56,546 nucleotides of DNA from the NCBI GenBank assembly GCA_016719395.1, contig JADJZF010000016.1, positions 1-56,546 on the forward strand. Direction: 5' to 3'. Below, in pieces: positions 1-7,375 of the stretch (its first letter is position 1; the number at the start of each line of letters is the position of its first letter). The position numbers and the translations under genes were made by a program. Below the pieces are notes generated by a model. It saw nothing but the letters and a program-made list of their open reading frames with translations. It was not told where the DNA came from and made no database searches. This DNA comes from Candidatus Amarobacter glycogenicus (GTDB lineage Bacteria; Chloroflexota; Dehalococcoidia; Tepidiformales; Tepidiformaceae).

Positions 1-357
1 TTCGCGAACTGGGTGCAGCCGGTACGCGTCTTGAACCAGGCCTGGCGGGCCAGCGATCCCGGTCTGCCGGCGGCGGAGACAGACGGGTGGAGGCGAACAC
101 GCCTCACTCCCTTGCTACCGATCTGGTGGGTGGCATACCAGGTCGTCAGCGCCGTGTGGACCACGGTTTGGGGTTCGATCGACCCGAAGGCCATGGATGA
201 CCGCGACATCGCCAACCTCACGAGCGCGGTTGCCCTGCTGGACGTGCTCATGCTGGGCATTACCGGGCTGACTATCTGGGTCGTCTTCGCACTCACGCGC
301 CGCCAGGACCAGGCAAATGCACGGTTTGATATTCGAGGGGGATCATCTCCGTCGTAG
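1..357 (+). CDS. DUF4328-like membrane protein, 5'-truncated by window edge
   Basis: The frame is open from base 1 (residues FANW precede the first possible start, GTG at 13), so the real start is outside the window. The visible 118 residues include the W-x-x-P-V-R-V-L pattern, a P-I-W-W-V-A-Y-Q aromatic segment and two hydrophobic stretches (about residues 36-56 and 76-98), followed by a basic RRQD tail. This is what the C-terminal half of DUF4328 membrane proteins looks like; their function is unknown. It converges on hisF with a 15-bp gap and no visible terminator. The family call rests on remembered sequence pattern only. Confidence 0.6.
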   Translation, partial: FANWVQPVRVLNQAWRASDPGLPAAETDGWRRTRLTPLLPIWWVAYQVVSAVWTTVWGSIDPKAMDDRDIANLTSAVALLDVLMLGITGLTIWVVFALTRRQDQANARFDIRGGSSPS

Positions 358-372
358 CCGTTTCACGCGTGT

Positions 373-1149
373 TCAGTCTCGTTGGACGGGGCGGACGGGG
401 AGGCCGGCCGCGGCCAGGTACTCCTTCACTTCGCGAATGGAGTAAGTCCCAAAGTGGAAGATGCTGGCAGCGAGGACCGCGTCAGCCTTGCCTTCGGTGA
501 GCGCTTCAACCATGTGCTCCGGGCCACCCGCACCGCCGGAAGCGATCACGGGCACCTGCACGGCCTCGCTGATCGCGCGAAGCATGGCGTTGTCGTAACC
601 CTTCAGGTGGCCGTCCGTGTCCATGCTCGTTACGAGTAACTCGCCGGCACCCCGCCCGGTGGCCTCCACGGCCCATTCCACCGCATCGAGACCGGCGGGA
701 TTCCGCCCCCCGTGCGTGTACACTTCCCACTTTCCCTGCTCGCCAGGCACCCGCCGGGCATCGATTGCGACGACCACGGCCTGGCTCCCGAACCGGTAGG
801 CTCCCTCGTTGATGAGGTCGGGCTGCTGGATTGCGGAGGTGTTGATGCTGACTTTCTCGGCGCCCAGCTCAAGCATCACCTTCATGTCCACGACCGAACG
901 GATACCACCGCCCACAGTGAAGGGGATGAACACCTGGTCCGCCGTCCGCTCGACCATGTCATACGTTGTCGAGCGGTTGTCGGAAGAGGCTGTGATGTCG
1001 AGGAAAACGAGTTCATCGGCGCCTTCCCGCTCATAGAGCCGCGCAAGCTCGACCGGGTCACCGGCGTCGCGCAGTTCGACGAAGGAAACTCCCTTCACGA
1101 CTCGGCCATTGTCGACATCGAAACAGGGAATGATCCGGCGGGTAAGCAC
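373..1149 (-). CDS. hisF: Imidazole glycerol phosphate synthase, cyclase subunit HisF
   Basis: HisF is the cyclase half of the HisF-HisH synthase. It uses ammonia from HisH to convert PRFAR into imidazole glycerol phosphate and AICAR (histidine step 5, cytosol). The 258 residues form one (beta-alpha)8 barrel of normal family length. Both catalytic acids are at their canonical positions, Asp11 in PCFDVDNGRVVKG and Asp130 in VVVAID. The phosphate loops (FTVGGGIR, SGGAGG) are intact. The GTG start gives the usual ML-x-x-RIIPC N terminus. It lies 72 bp downstream of hisA on the same strand but has its own repeat-type promoter ending 6 nt before the start. Confidence 0.98.
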   Translation of the reverse strand: MLTRRIIPCFDVDNGRVVKGVSFVELRDAGDPVELARLYEREGADELVFLDITASSDNRSTTYDMVERTADQVFIPFTVGGGIRSVVDMKVMLELGAEKVSINTSAIQQPDLINEGAYRFGSQAVVVAIDARRVPGEQGKWEVYTHGGRNPAGLDAVEWAVEATGRGAGELLVTSMDTDGHLKGYDNAMLRAISEAVQVPVIASGGAGGPEHMVEALTEGKADAVLAASIFHFGTYSIREVKEYLAAAGLPVRPVQRD

Positions 1150-1155
1150 ACCTCG

Positions 1156-1185
1156 ATTGTCGAGTGAGGGGCTGGCGATTGTCGA
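1156..1185 (-). promoter_or_regulatory. Repeat-type promoter of hisF (TCGACA-N18-GACAAT)
   Basis: Read on the minus strand: TCGACA (1185-1180), 18-bp spacer, GACAAT (1161-1156), then six bases to the GTG of hisF. The two hexamers come from two copies of TCGACAATCG. The same arrangement precedes hisH and the cysteine desulfurase gene at 53066. TCGACA resembles the -35 TTGACA and GACAAT resembles the -10 TATAAT, so a leaderless hisF transcript is the simplest reading. A regulator-binding direct repeat is the alternative. Confidence 0.5.
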
Positions 1186-1221
1186 ACCGCTCCGGGGGAC
1201 GCCCGTGGAGCGTTCCCGTGG

Positions 1222-1948
1222 CTACGCGGTAGCTACTACTGCGTCGAGCGCTTCACCGAGGGTGAAAGAGCCTTCGTAGAGGGCCTTGCCAACGATTGAG
1301 CCCTCGCACCCGATGGCGGCGAGGCGGACCAGGTGGCTCACCTTTGAGACCCCGCCGGAGGCAACGACCGGGCACCCGAGTGCCGCCACCAGTTCCTCAT
1401 AGGCGGCGTAGTTCGGCTCGGTCAGCATCCCGTCCCGGCCGATGTCGGTGAACATGATGCGCGGGACGCCGGCTGCGGCCATTTCCCTCGCGAGGTCGAC
1501 CGCACGTACAGTGCTCGAACTGAGCCAGCCGTCTGTCTGGACCAGTCCCTCACGCGCATCGATGGAAACGACGATCGCACCAGGGAAGCGCTCGGTAGCC
1601 CTGCGAACGAGGACCGGGTCTTTCACGGCCGCGCTCCCTAGCTGCACGCGCGTGGCGCCATAGGCGAGGGCAGCTTCGACGTGATCGATACGGCGCATGC
1701 CGCCCGACACCTCGACGGGCACCGCCACGGCTCTGCAAATCGCAGCCATCACTTCTGATTGGGACGGCGCGCCGGCTTTCGCCCCGTCGAGATCGACCAC
1801 ATGGATACGGGGCGCTCCCTGGCTCGCCCAACGGCGGGCGACGCTGACCGGGTCATCGGAGTAGGAGGTCTCCCGGCGTAGTCGCCCTGGAGCAATCGGA
1901 CGCAACGGCCCCGCGCAGATCGATGGCGGGAATGACTTCGAAGGTCAT
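1222..1948 (-). pseudogene. hisA: hisA (ProFAR isomerase), disrupted by two 1-base deletions near its 5' end
   Basis: HisA opens the ribose ring of ProFAR to give PRFAR, the HisF substrate. The start is ATG at 1948, overlapping the hisH stop in an ATGA junction. From it the first residues read MTFEVIPAIDLRG, a classic HisA start with the catalytic Asp. The frame then breaks at the CCCC run 1909-1912, continues one frame over as GRCVRLLQGDYA, and breaks again at about 1872-1877 into the frame of RRETSYSDDPV, which stays open to 1222. One added base at each site restores a continuous ordinary HisA of about 243 residues. The uninterrupted ORF from a TTG at 1905 (227 aa) lacks the catalytic N terminus and is not a credible start. 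The second catalytic Asp (VVSIDARE) and phosphate loops are intact. Sequencing or assembly indels are more likely than true loss, because hisH and hisF are perfect. Confidence 0.9.
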
Positions 1949-2610
1949 GAAACGAGCGTAGCTGAGGGAAGTGGGACGGACTCACCGCTTCGTGCCCAGT
2001 CGACGAAATTCCTGTAAATCCGCAAGCCGTCGCGCCCGGATTTCTCCGGATGGAACTGCGTGGCCACCACGTAGCCACTGGCGAGCACGCTCGGGAAGAC
2101 GACTCCGTATTCCGTCTCACCAAGCGCGAGGCCCGGTGCGTCGCTATGTGGGTAGTAGCTGTGGACGAAGTAGAAATAACTCCCGTTCGGCACCCCTTCG
2201 GTGATCGGATGCTCGCGGAGCCACTCGACCGTGTTCCAGCCCATGTGCGGCACTTTGAGGCCAGCCCCGGCCGGAAACAGGCGGGCATCGCCATCGAGCA
2301 CACCGAGGCAGTCCTGGCCACCGCCTTCCTCGGAACGAAGCAGAAGCGCGTGGAGGCCCATGCAAACGCCAAGGAACGGCCGGTTCGCGGCGAGGTATTC
2401 CTTGATCGGCTCGACAAGGCGACGCTCGCCGAGCTTGAACATCGTGTCCGCGGCGGCGCCGACACCGGGCAGGACGACAGCGCCGGCGTTAAGGATGTCA
2501 TCCGGGTCCGCGCTGACGACCGGATCGGCGCCGACGTGCGTGAGCGCACGGGCAACGCTGCGCAGGTTGCCTGCGTCGTAGTCCACGACAACGACAGGAC
2601 CAGTATTCAT
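1945..2610 (-). CDS. hisH: Imidazole glycerol phosphate synthase, glutaminase subunit HisH
   Basis: Class I glutamine amidotransferase that hydrolyses glutamine and channels ammonia to HisF. The protein is 221 aa. The catalytic triad is visible as Cys83 in GVCMGLH, and His187 and Glu189 in TQFHPEKSG; the oxyanion segment LPGVGA lies near residues 47-52. A longer ORF continues upstream to 2778, but ATG at 2610 gives the family N terminus (VVVVDYDAGNLRS). It also lies 6 nt downstream of the repeat-type promoter. hisH is first in the hisH-hisA-hisF order, and its stop overlaps the hisA start. Confidence 0.97.
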   Translation of the reverse strand: MNTGPVVVVDYDAGNLRSVARALTHVGADPVVSADPDDILNAGAVVLPGVGAAADTMFKLGERRLVEPIKEYLAANRPFLGVCMGLHALLLRSEEGGGQDCLGVLDGDARLFPAGAGLKVPHMGWNTVEWLREHPITEGVPNGSYFYFVHSYYPHSDAPGLALGETEYGVVFPSVLASGYVVATQFHPEKSGRDGLRIYRNFVDWARSGESVPLPSATLVS

Positions 2611-2616
2611 CGTTGA

Positions 2617-2645
2617 ATTGTCGATTGCCGGTTGTTGGTTGTCGA
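2617..2645 (-). promoter_or_regulatory. Repeat-type promoter of hisH (TCGACA-N17-GACAAT)
   Basis: Minus strand: TCGACA (2645-2640), 17-bp spacer, GACAAT (2622-2617), then six bases to the hisH ATG. This is the same two-copy TCGACAA arrangement as at hisF and at 53030. It lies in the 94-bp divergent gap to ligA. Confidence 0.5.
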
Positions 2646-2690
2646 TCCGGCGGTGAAGCGTCGAAGAGTCGGAAGCTCGGGCGCCACAGG

Positions 2691-2696
2691 TATACT
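2691..2696 (+). promoter_or_regulatory. -10 element of ligA, probably leaderless
   Basis: TATACT is followed by eight bases (TTCGGGCC) and then the ligA ATG at 2705. A transcript starting 6-8 nt after the hexamer would begin at or next to the start codon. No Shine-Dalgarno and no convincing -35 hexamer are visible. Confidence 0.5.
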
Positions 2697-2704
2697 TTCG
2701 GGCC

Positions 2705-4789
2705 ATGCCCGAAGTCGCCGCACCGGAGACCCAGTACGAAGCCCGCCTGCGAAGCGAGGAGCTTCGCTCGATCATCAACTACCACAACCGGCTGTACTAC
2801 CAACTCGACACCCCGGAGGTGCCAGACGCCGTTTACGACGGATTCATGAGCGAGCTTCGTGCGATCGAACGGCAGTACCCGGAACTCATTACCCCGGATT
2901 CACCGACCCAGCGGACGGGGGCCGCTCCACTGACGACGTTCGAGACCGTCGAGCACAGGGTGCCATTGCTCTCACTTTCGAACTGCTTCAGTGAAGACGA
3001 ACTGGCAGCATGGCACCGCCGGGCCTCGGAACGGCTGGAGAACGACAGCTTCGCGCTGACGACCGAGCCGAAGATCGATGGTCTCGCCATCTCGCTCGTT
3101 TACGAGCGGGGTCGCTTCGTGCAGGGGGCCACCCGGGGAGACGGCCGCAACGGAGAGAATGTGACCGAAAATCTGCGGTCGCTTGGCACGATTCCGAAGT
3201 CACTGGCTGGCACTTTCCCTCCGCAGTTCGAGGTCCGGGGAGAGGTGTATATGCCGAAGAGCGGATTCGAACGCATGAACCTGGCCATCAGCGAGGAGAA
3301 CCTGGAGCGCGAGCGCGCCGGGCGCAAACCGCTCCCCCTTTACGCTAACCCGCGCAACGCCGCGGCGGGGTCGGTGCGCCAGAAGGACCCGTCCGTGACA
3401 GCTTCGCGGCCGCTGGCGATGTTCATCTACCAGCTCGGCTGGTGCGAGGGCACGCGCCCTGAGAGCCACCACGAAACGCTCGAATGGCTCAGAGCGATGG
3501 GCTTCAACGTGAATCCGGAAACGCGGCTTCATGCGAACCTGCCCGAAACCCACGAGCGGATCGCCTGGTGGGAACGGGAACGCGAACGGCTGGACTACGA
3601 AATCGATGGCGTTGTGCTGAAAATCGACGCGACGCGGGATTGGAACCGGCTCGGTTACGTCGGCCGGGAGCCCCGATGGGCCACGGCGTTCAAATTTCCA
3701 CCTCAGCAGCGGACGACGAAGCTGCGTCAGATTGCCGTGAATGTCGGAAGGACGGGTGTGCTCACGCCATTCGCGGTGCTGGAACCGGTAGTCATCAGCG
3801 GGGCGACTATTTCGATGGCGACGCTCCACAACGAAGGTGACATCCGTCGCAAAGACATCCGCGAAGGCGACACCGTGATCGTTCAACGGGCGGGCGAGGT
3901 CATACCGCAAGTCGTCGGCCCGGTCCTCAGCCTGCGGACTGGAGGCGAGCACGAGTTCGCGATGCCGGAGGAGTGCCCGTCTTGCCGTACAGCGGTATCC
4001 CGCGACCCCGCGGAGGCAGCTGTGTACTGCCCAAATCCGGTTTGTCCGGCGCAAGCCATTCGCATGATCGAGCACTTCGCCAGCCGAGGCGCAATGGACA
4101 TCGAAGGGCTCGGGGAACGGATGGCGTACTCGCTCTTCCAGAGCGGGCTCGTGCGGGATGTCGCCGAGATCTACGACCTGACCGCCGAAAAGCTGATGAC
4201 GTTGCCCGGGATCAAGGAGAAGGGCGCCGACAATCTGCTGCGTGGCATCGAGGCGAGCAAGGCGCGCTCGCTCGTCAACGTGCTGCTGGCACTCGGGATC
4301 CGACACGTCGGCTGGGAAACCGCAAGGCTGGTCGCCGATCACATCGGTACATTGGAAGGCATCCTCCAGGTCACGGAGGAAGCTCTCCAGGAGATCGAGG
4401 GGATTGGCCCGGTCGTAGCCGCCAGCATCGTCGCCTGGGCCGAGCGAACCCAGAACCAGGACCTCGTCCGGCGGCTCGTTGCGCATGGGGTGAATCCCGC
4501 ACAAGAGCGCACGATGGCGCGCGGCGGGTTGCTTGAGGGCTTGACGATCGTTATCACGGGGCGGCTCGACACGATGTCTCGGAACGACGCCGAAGATCGG
4601 ATTCGTGAGCTTGGCGGCAAAGTTGGCTCGTCCGTCACGCGGGGAACCAGTTACCTGGTCGTCGGCGCCGACGCCGGATCGAAGGCCGAAAAGGCCGAGA
4701 AGCTCGGGACGCGGCTGGTCACCGAGGATGAGTTCCTCCGCCTCATCGAGGGCGGCGCGGGCGGGCTTGAACCTGCCTCAGGCGCTTAG
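2705..4789 (+). CDS. ligA: NAD+-dependent DNA ligase LigA
   Basis: Seals nicks in duplex DNA in replication and repair, using NAD+ for self-adenylation. The protein is 694 aa, close to the usual 650-700. Domain order: Ia domain with the Y-Y-x-L-D and D-S-P-T motifs (residues 25-70); adenylation domain with Lys123 in KIDG; OB fold near 325-400; four-Cys zinc finger (CPSC...CPNPVC); helix-hairpin-helix region with LPGIKEKGA and IEGIGPVVA; C-terminal BRCT (about 605-685). The ATG start is 8 nt after a TATACT hexamer. It is divergent from hisH. Confidence 0.98.
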   Translation: MPEVAAPETQYEARLRSEELRSIINYHNRLYYQLDTPEVPDAVYDGFMSELRAIERQYPELITPDSPTQRTGAAPLTTFETVEHRVPLLSLSNCFSEDELAAWHRRASERLENDSFALTTEPKIDGLAISLVYERGRFVQGATRGDGRNGENVTENLRSLGTIPKSLAGTFPPQFEVRGEVYMPKSGFERMNLAISEENLERERAGRKPLPLYANPRNAAAGSVRQKDPSVTASRPLAMFIYQLGWCEGTRPESHHETLEWLRAMGFNVNPETRLHANLPETHERIAWWERERERLDYEIDGVVLKIDATRDWNRLGYVGREPRWATAFKFPPQQRTTKLRQIAVNVGRTGVLTPFAVLEPVVISGATISMATLHNEGDIRRKDIREGDTVIVQRAGEVIPQVVGPVLSLRTGGEHEFAMPEECPSCRTAVSRDPAEAAVYCPNPVCPAQAIRMIEHFASRGAMDIEGLGERMAYSLFQSGLVRDVAEIYDLTAEKLMTLPGIKEKGADNLLRGIEASKARSLVNVLLALGIRHVGWETARLVADHIGTLEGILQVTEEALQEIEGIGPVVAASIVAWAERTQNQDLVRRLVAHGVNPAQERTMARGGLLEGLTIVITGRLDTMSRNDAEDRIRELGGKVGSSVTRGTSYLVVGADAGSKAEKAEKLGTRLVTEDEFLRLIEGGAGGLEPASGA

Positions 4790-4854
4790 GAAAAGGTCCC
4801 GTACAAACTCCAACCACAAAGTGAGGCAGATTCGCCGCCCGCGGTTATGGCGCG

Positions 4855-4860
4855 TATACT
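4855..4860 (+). promoter_or_regulatory. Candidate -10 element for the mreB-rodA operon
   Basis: TATACT in the 125-bp gap between ligA and mreB. A start about 7 nt downstream would leave a leader of about 48 nt before the mreB TTG. TTCGCC at 4831-4836 (18-bp spacer) is a weak -35 candidate. Confidence 0.4.
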
Positions 4861-4914
4861 TGGGATGCTGCCGGCGGCAACGCGGGCGGCTTTGACGACG
4901 GCAGGTTTCCGCCC

Positions 4915-5976
4915 TTGGCGTTTCTCAATCCGCTTCACGGCCTGTTTGGCTTTCTTTCGCACGACATCGCGATTGACCTTGGCACCGCGAACACCCTCGT
5001 GATGGTCAAAGGGCGCGGGATCGTGATCGACGAGCCTTCGGTTGTTGCCATCGATAGGACCACCAAGAAGATCCTCGCCATCGGCGCGGAGGCGAAGCGC
5101 ATGGTGGGGCGCACGCCAGCGAACATCATCGCGGTCCGGCCGCTCCGAGACGGGGTAATTTCAGACTTCGAAGTGACCGAGAAGATGCTGAGCTACTTCA
5201 TCCGAGCCGTCCACGACCGGAGTTTCCTCGCGCAGCCACGAGTCGTTGTCGGCATACCCAGCGGTGTGACGGAAGTTGAGAAACGGGCCGTCCACGATGC
5301 TGCTCTCAACGCCGGCGCGCGCAGTTGTTTTCTCATCGAAGAACCGATGGCGGCGGCAATTGGCGCAGGCCTCCCCGTGATGGAGGCCGCCGGCTGCATG
5401 ATCGTCGACATCGGCGGTGGGACAACGGAGGTGGCCGTCATCTCGCTCGGCGGCATGGTCGTCAGCACTTCGATCCGCGTAGCCGGAGACGAGATGGACC
5501 AGGACATCATCGCGTACGCGCGCCAGGTCCATAACCTCCTCATTGGTGAGCGCACTGCCGAGGAGATCAAGAAACTCGCCGGGTCGGCCGCGCCCCTGGA
5601 CCCGGAAGAGACCATCGACATCCGTGGCCGCGACCTCGCCACGGGACTGCCGAAGGCCGTCGAGGTGAGCACGGTCGAGATCCGGGATGCTTTGGCCGGT
5701 TCGATCAGTGCCATAGTCGAAGCGGTCCGGTCGTCGATCGAAGTGACTCCGCCGGAACTGGTCAGTGACCTGATGGCGCACGGAATCGCGCTGGCCGGAG
5801 GCGGTGCGATGCTTCGAGGGCTGGACCGGCGGCTGAGCCAGGAGACCCGCTTCCCGGTTTACGTCGCTGAAGACCCGCTCCTCTGCGTCGTGCGGGGCGC
5901 GGGAGAAGTGCTCGAAGAAACGGAACTGCTGAACAAAGTGCAGTCACAACTGGCCTCGCGCCGGCCGGGCCGCTAG
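4915..5976 (+). CDS. mreB: Rod-shape actin homolog MreB
   Basis: Bacterial actin that polymerises under the membrane and guides lateral wall synthesis. The protein is 353 aa. Seen: phosphate-1 loop DLGTANT near residues 22-28, the connect motifs, and phosphate-2 IVDIGGGTTEVAVIS near 164-178. The adenosine motif LAGGGAMLRGL is near 296-306. The TTG start at 4915 adds a hydrophobic N-terminal stretch (FLNPLHGLFGFL) resembling the amphipathic membrane anchors of other MreBs. No ATG in this frame would keep the actin fold complete. First gene of the five-gene elongasome operon. Confidence 0.97.
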   Translation: MAFLNPLHGLFGFLSHDIAIDLGTANTLVMVKGRGIVIDEPSVVAIDRTTKKILAIGAEAKRMVGRTPANIIAVRPLRDGVISDFEVTEKMLSYFIRAVHDRSFLAQPRVVVGIPSGVTEVEKRAVHDAALNAGARSCFLIEEPMAAAIGAGLPVMEAAGCMIVDIGGGTTEVAVISLGGMVVSTSIRVAGDEMDQDIIAYARQVHNLLIGERTAEEIKKLAGSAAPLDPEETIDIRGRDLATGLPKAVEVSTVEIRDALAGSISAIVEAVRSSIEVTPPELVSDLMAHGIALAGGGAMLRGLDRRLSQETRFPVYVAEDPLLCVVRGAGEVLEETELLNKVQSQLASRRPGR

Positions 5977-6003
5977 CATCGGGGGGCGCCCCGCGGTGAT
6001 CAC

Positions 6004-6831
6004 ATGCTGATCTTCCAACGGTATCAATGGTGGGTAGCCTCGATGATCGGCCTCGCGCTGTTTCTTGCGCTGGCCGGCCAGGTGGGCGTGCTCAACCCGT
6101 TCCAGGGCGTATTCCTGCGCATCACATCGCCGGTGGAGAGCGTCCTCAACGGCGTGTTCCGGCCCGTGGCCTCGCTGCTTTCCGGCGCCGGTGAGGCCGG
6201 CAACCTCCGCGACGAGAACAACCGGCTCCGGCTCGAGAACGAAGCCCTCCGCAACCAGGTGGGCGAACTGCAGCAGAACGCGGAAGACATCAAGGGACTG
6301 CGCGACGCCTTGAACTTGACCCAGGGTGACCAGTCCGTGAAGTACGTGGCTGCGGACATCGTCCACCGGGACGCTTCGCCGTTCACCGATGTCGTCACCA
6401 TCAACCGGGGTAGCGGTGACCAGATCCAGGTCGGGATGGTGGTCGTCTCGACGAAGGGAACACTCCTGGGCAAGGTCACGAAGGTCACAGCCACCAACTC
6501 GTTCGTGCGGCTTATTACGGATACGCAGAGCACCGTCAGTGCCGAGATCCTGGGGACAGGAGCGGACGGGAGTGTGAAAGGCACACCGAACCGGGGGCTC
6601 TCGTTCGACCTTGCCCAGGGGGAGATCCAGGTCGGGGACCAGGTCGTCACCGCCGGTCTCGGCGGCGGCTTCCCGCGCGGACTTCCGATCGGGCGCGTCG
6701 CTTCGGTTTCGGGCACAAGCCAGGACCTCTACAAGAAAGTCACAGTCGAGCCTGGGGTCCGCATCGGCACTGCCGAGAACGTCCTCGTCCGCACCGACTT
6801 CATCCCGGAGTCCTTGGGGCTGGAGGACTGA
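6004..6831 (+). CDS. mreC: Rod-shape protein MreC
   Basis: Bitopic membrane protein of the elongasome that links MreB to PBP2. The protein is 275 aa. It has a short cytoplasmic N terminus, one membrane segment (about residues 10-30), a coiled coil (about 65-100, NLRDENNRLRLENEALRNQ), then the two-barrel extracytoplasmic MreC domain with the conserved VVTINRGSGDQIQVGM and GLGGGFPRGLPIG segments. It follows mreB by 27 bp and precedes mreD. Confidence 0.95.
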   Translation: MLIFQRYQWWVASMIGLALFLALAGQVGVLNPFQGVFLRITSPVESVLNGVFRPVASLLSGAGEAGNLRDENNRLRLENEALRNQVGELQQNAEDIKGLRDALNLTQGDQSVKYVAADIVHRDASPFTDVVTINRGSGDQIQVGMVVVSTKGTLLGKVTKVTATNSFVRLITDTQSTVSAEILGTGADGSVKGTPNRGLSFDLAQGEIQVGDQVVTAGLGGGFPRGLPIGRVASVSGTSQDLYKKVTVEPGVRIGTAENVLVRTDFIPESLGLED

Positions 6832-6850
6832 TGCCGCCGCGGAGCACAGG

Positions 6851-7375
6851 GTGAAGGCGATCATCGCCGTCGCCGGGACGGTATTCGCCGCCGTGTGGCA
6901 AGTAACCGTGGCCCCTCTCTTCCCGGTGTGGAACATTACCTTTGACTTCGTGCTGCTCGCTCTGGTGCTGGTTGCCGCGTTCGGAACGCCCCGACGTGCG
7001 ATGGTGTGCATTCCGGTCGCAGCGTTGGCCTATGGGTTTCTTGCCAACCGGGAACCTGGCCTGCTCGTCCTTGCCTACCTGCCGCTCCTTCCGCTTGGCC
7101 TGTACCTGGAGGAGACGCGCGTACCGTTGAATCATTTCGGGCGGACCGCGCTGGCGCTGGTCGCGACCGGCGCCTGGGCCCGCTTGCTCCTGGTGCTGGG
7201 AGCAGTCGTTGGGGGAGCATCAGCGAACGTGGGATTCGTCCTCTTCGGCGTGGTCCTGCCGGGGCTCTTCCTTGACCTTGCTTTACTGAGCCTGGTTTAC
7301 CTCCCGCTTCGTCTCCTAGGATGGAGTGGTCAGAGCATGTCGCTTTCGCGCGGCGGCTATTACTCCAGCCTATGA
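6851..7375 (+). CDS. mreD: Rod-shape protein MreD
   Basis: Small integral membrane protein of the elongasome. The protein is 174 aa, with about five hydrophobic segments and almost no soluble domain, as in the family. The start is GTG at 6851, preceded by GGAG at 6841-6844. The frame stays open further upstream but would overlap mreC. The stop overlaps the next start as ATGA, so translation of mreD and the PBP2 gene is probably coupled. MreD sequences diverge strongly; the call depends largely on position and topology. Confidence 0.85.
   Translation: MKAIIAVAGTVFAAVWQVTVAPLFPVWNITFDFVLLALVLVAAFGTPRRAMVCIPVAALAYGFLANREPGLLVLAYLPLLPLGLYLEETRVPLNHFGRTALALVATGAWARLLLVLGAVVGGASANVGFVLFGVVLPGLFLDLALLSLVYLPLRLLGWSGQSMSLSRGGYYSSL

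Noticed and set aside
1222..1905. HisA taken as the 227-aa protein from TTG 1905
   Set aside because: It lacks the catalytic N-terminal strand, and the true N terminus is visible upstream in other frames, overlapping the hisH stop.
1872..1912. Programmed frameshifting in hisA
   Set aside because: Two separate events are needed, no slippery heptamer or stimulatory structure is seen, and HisA is not known to use it.
3200..4504. 434-aa open frame opposite ligA
   Set aside because: Shadow of the ligase coding sequence; no domain and no start signals.
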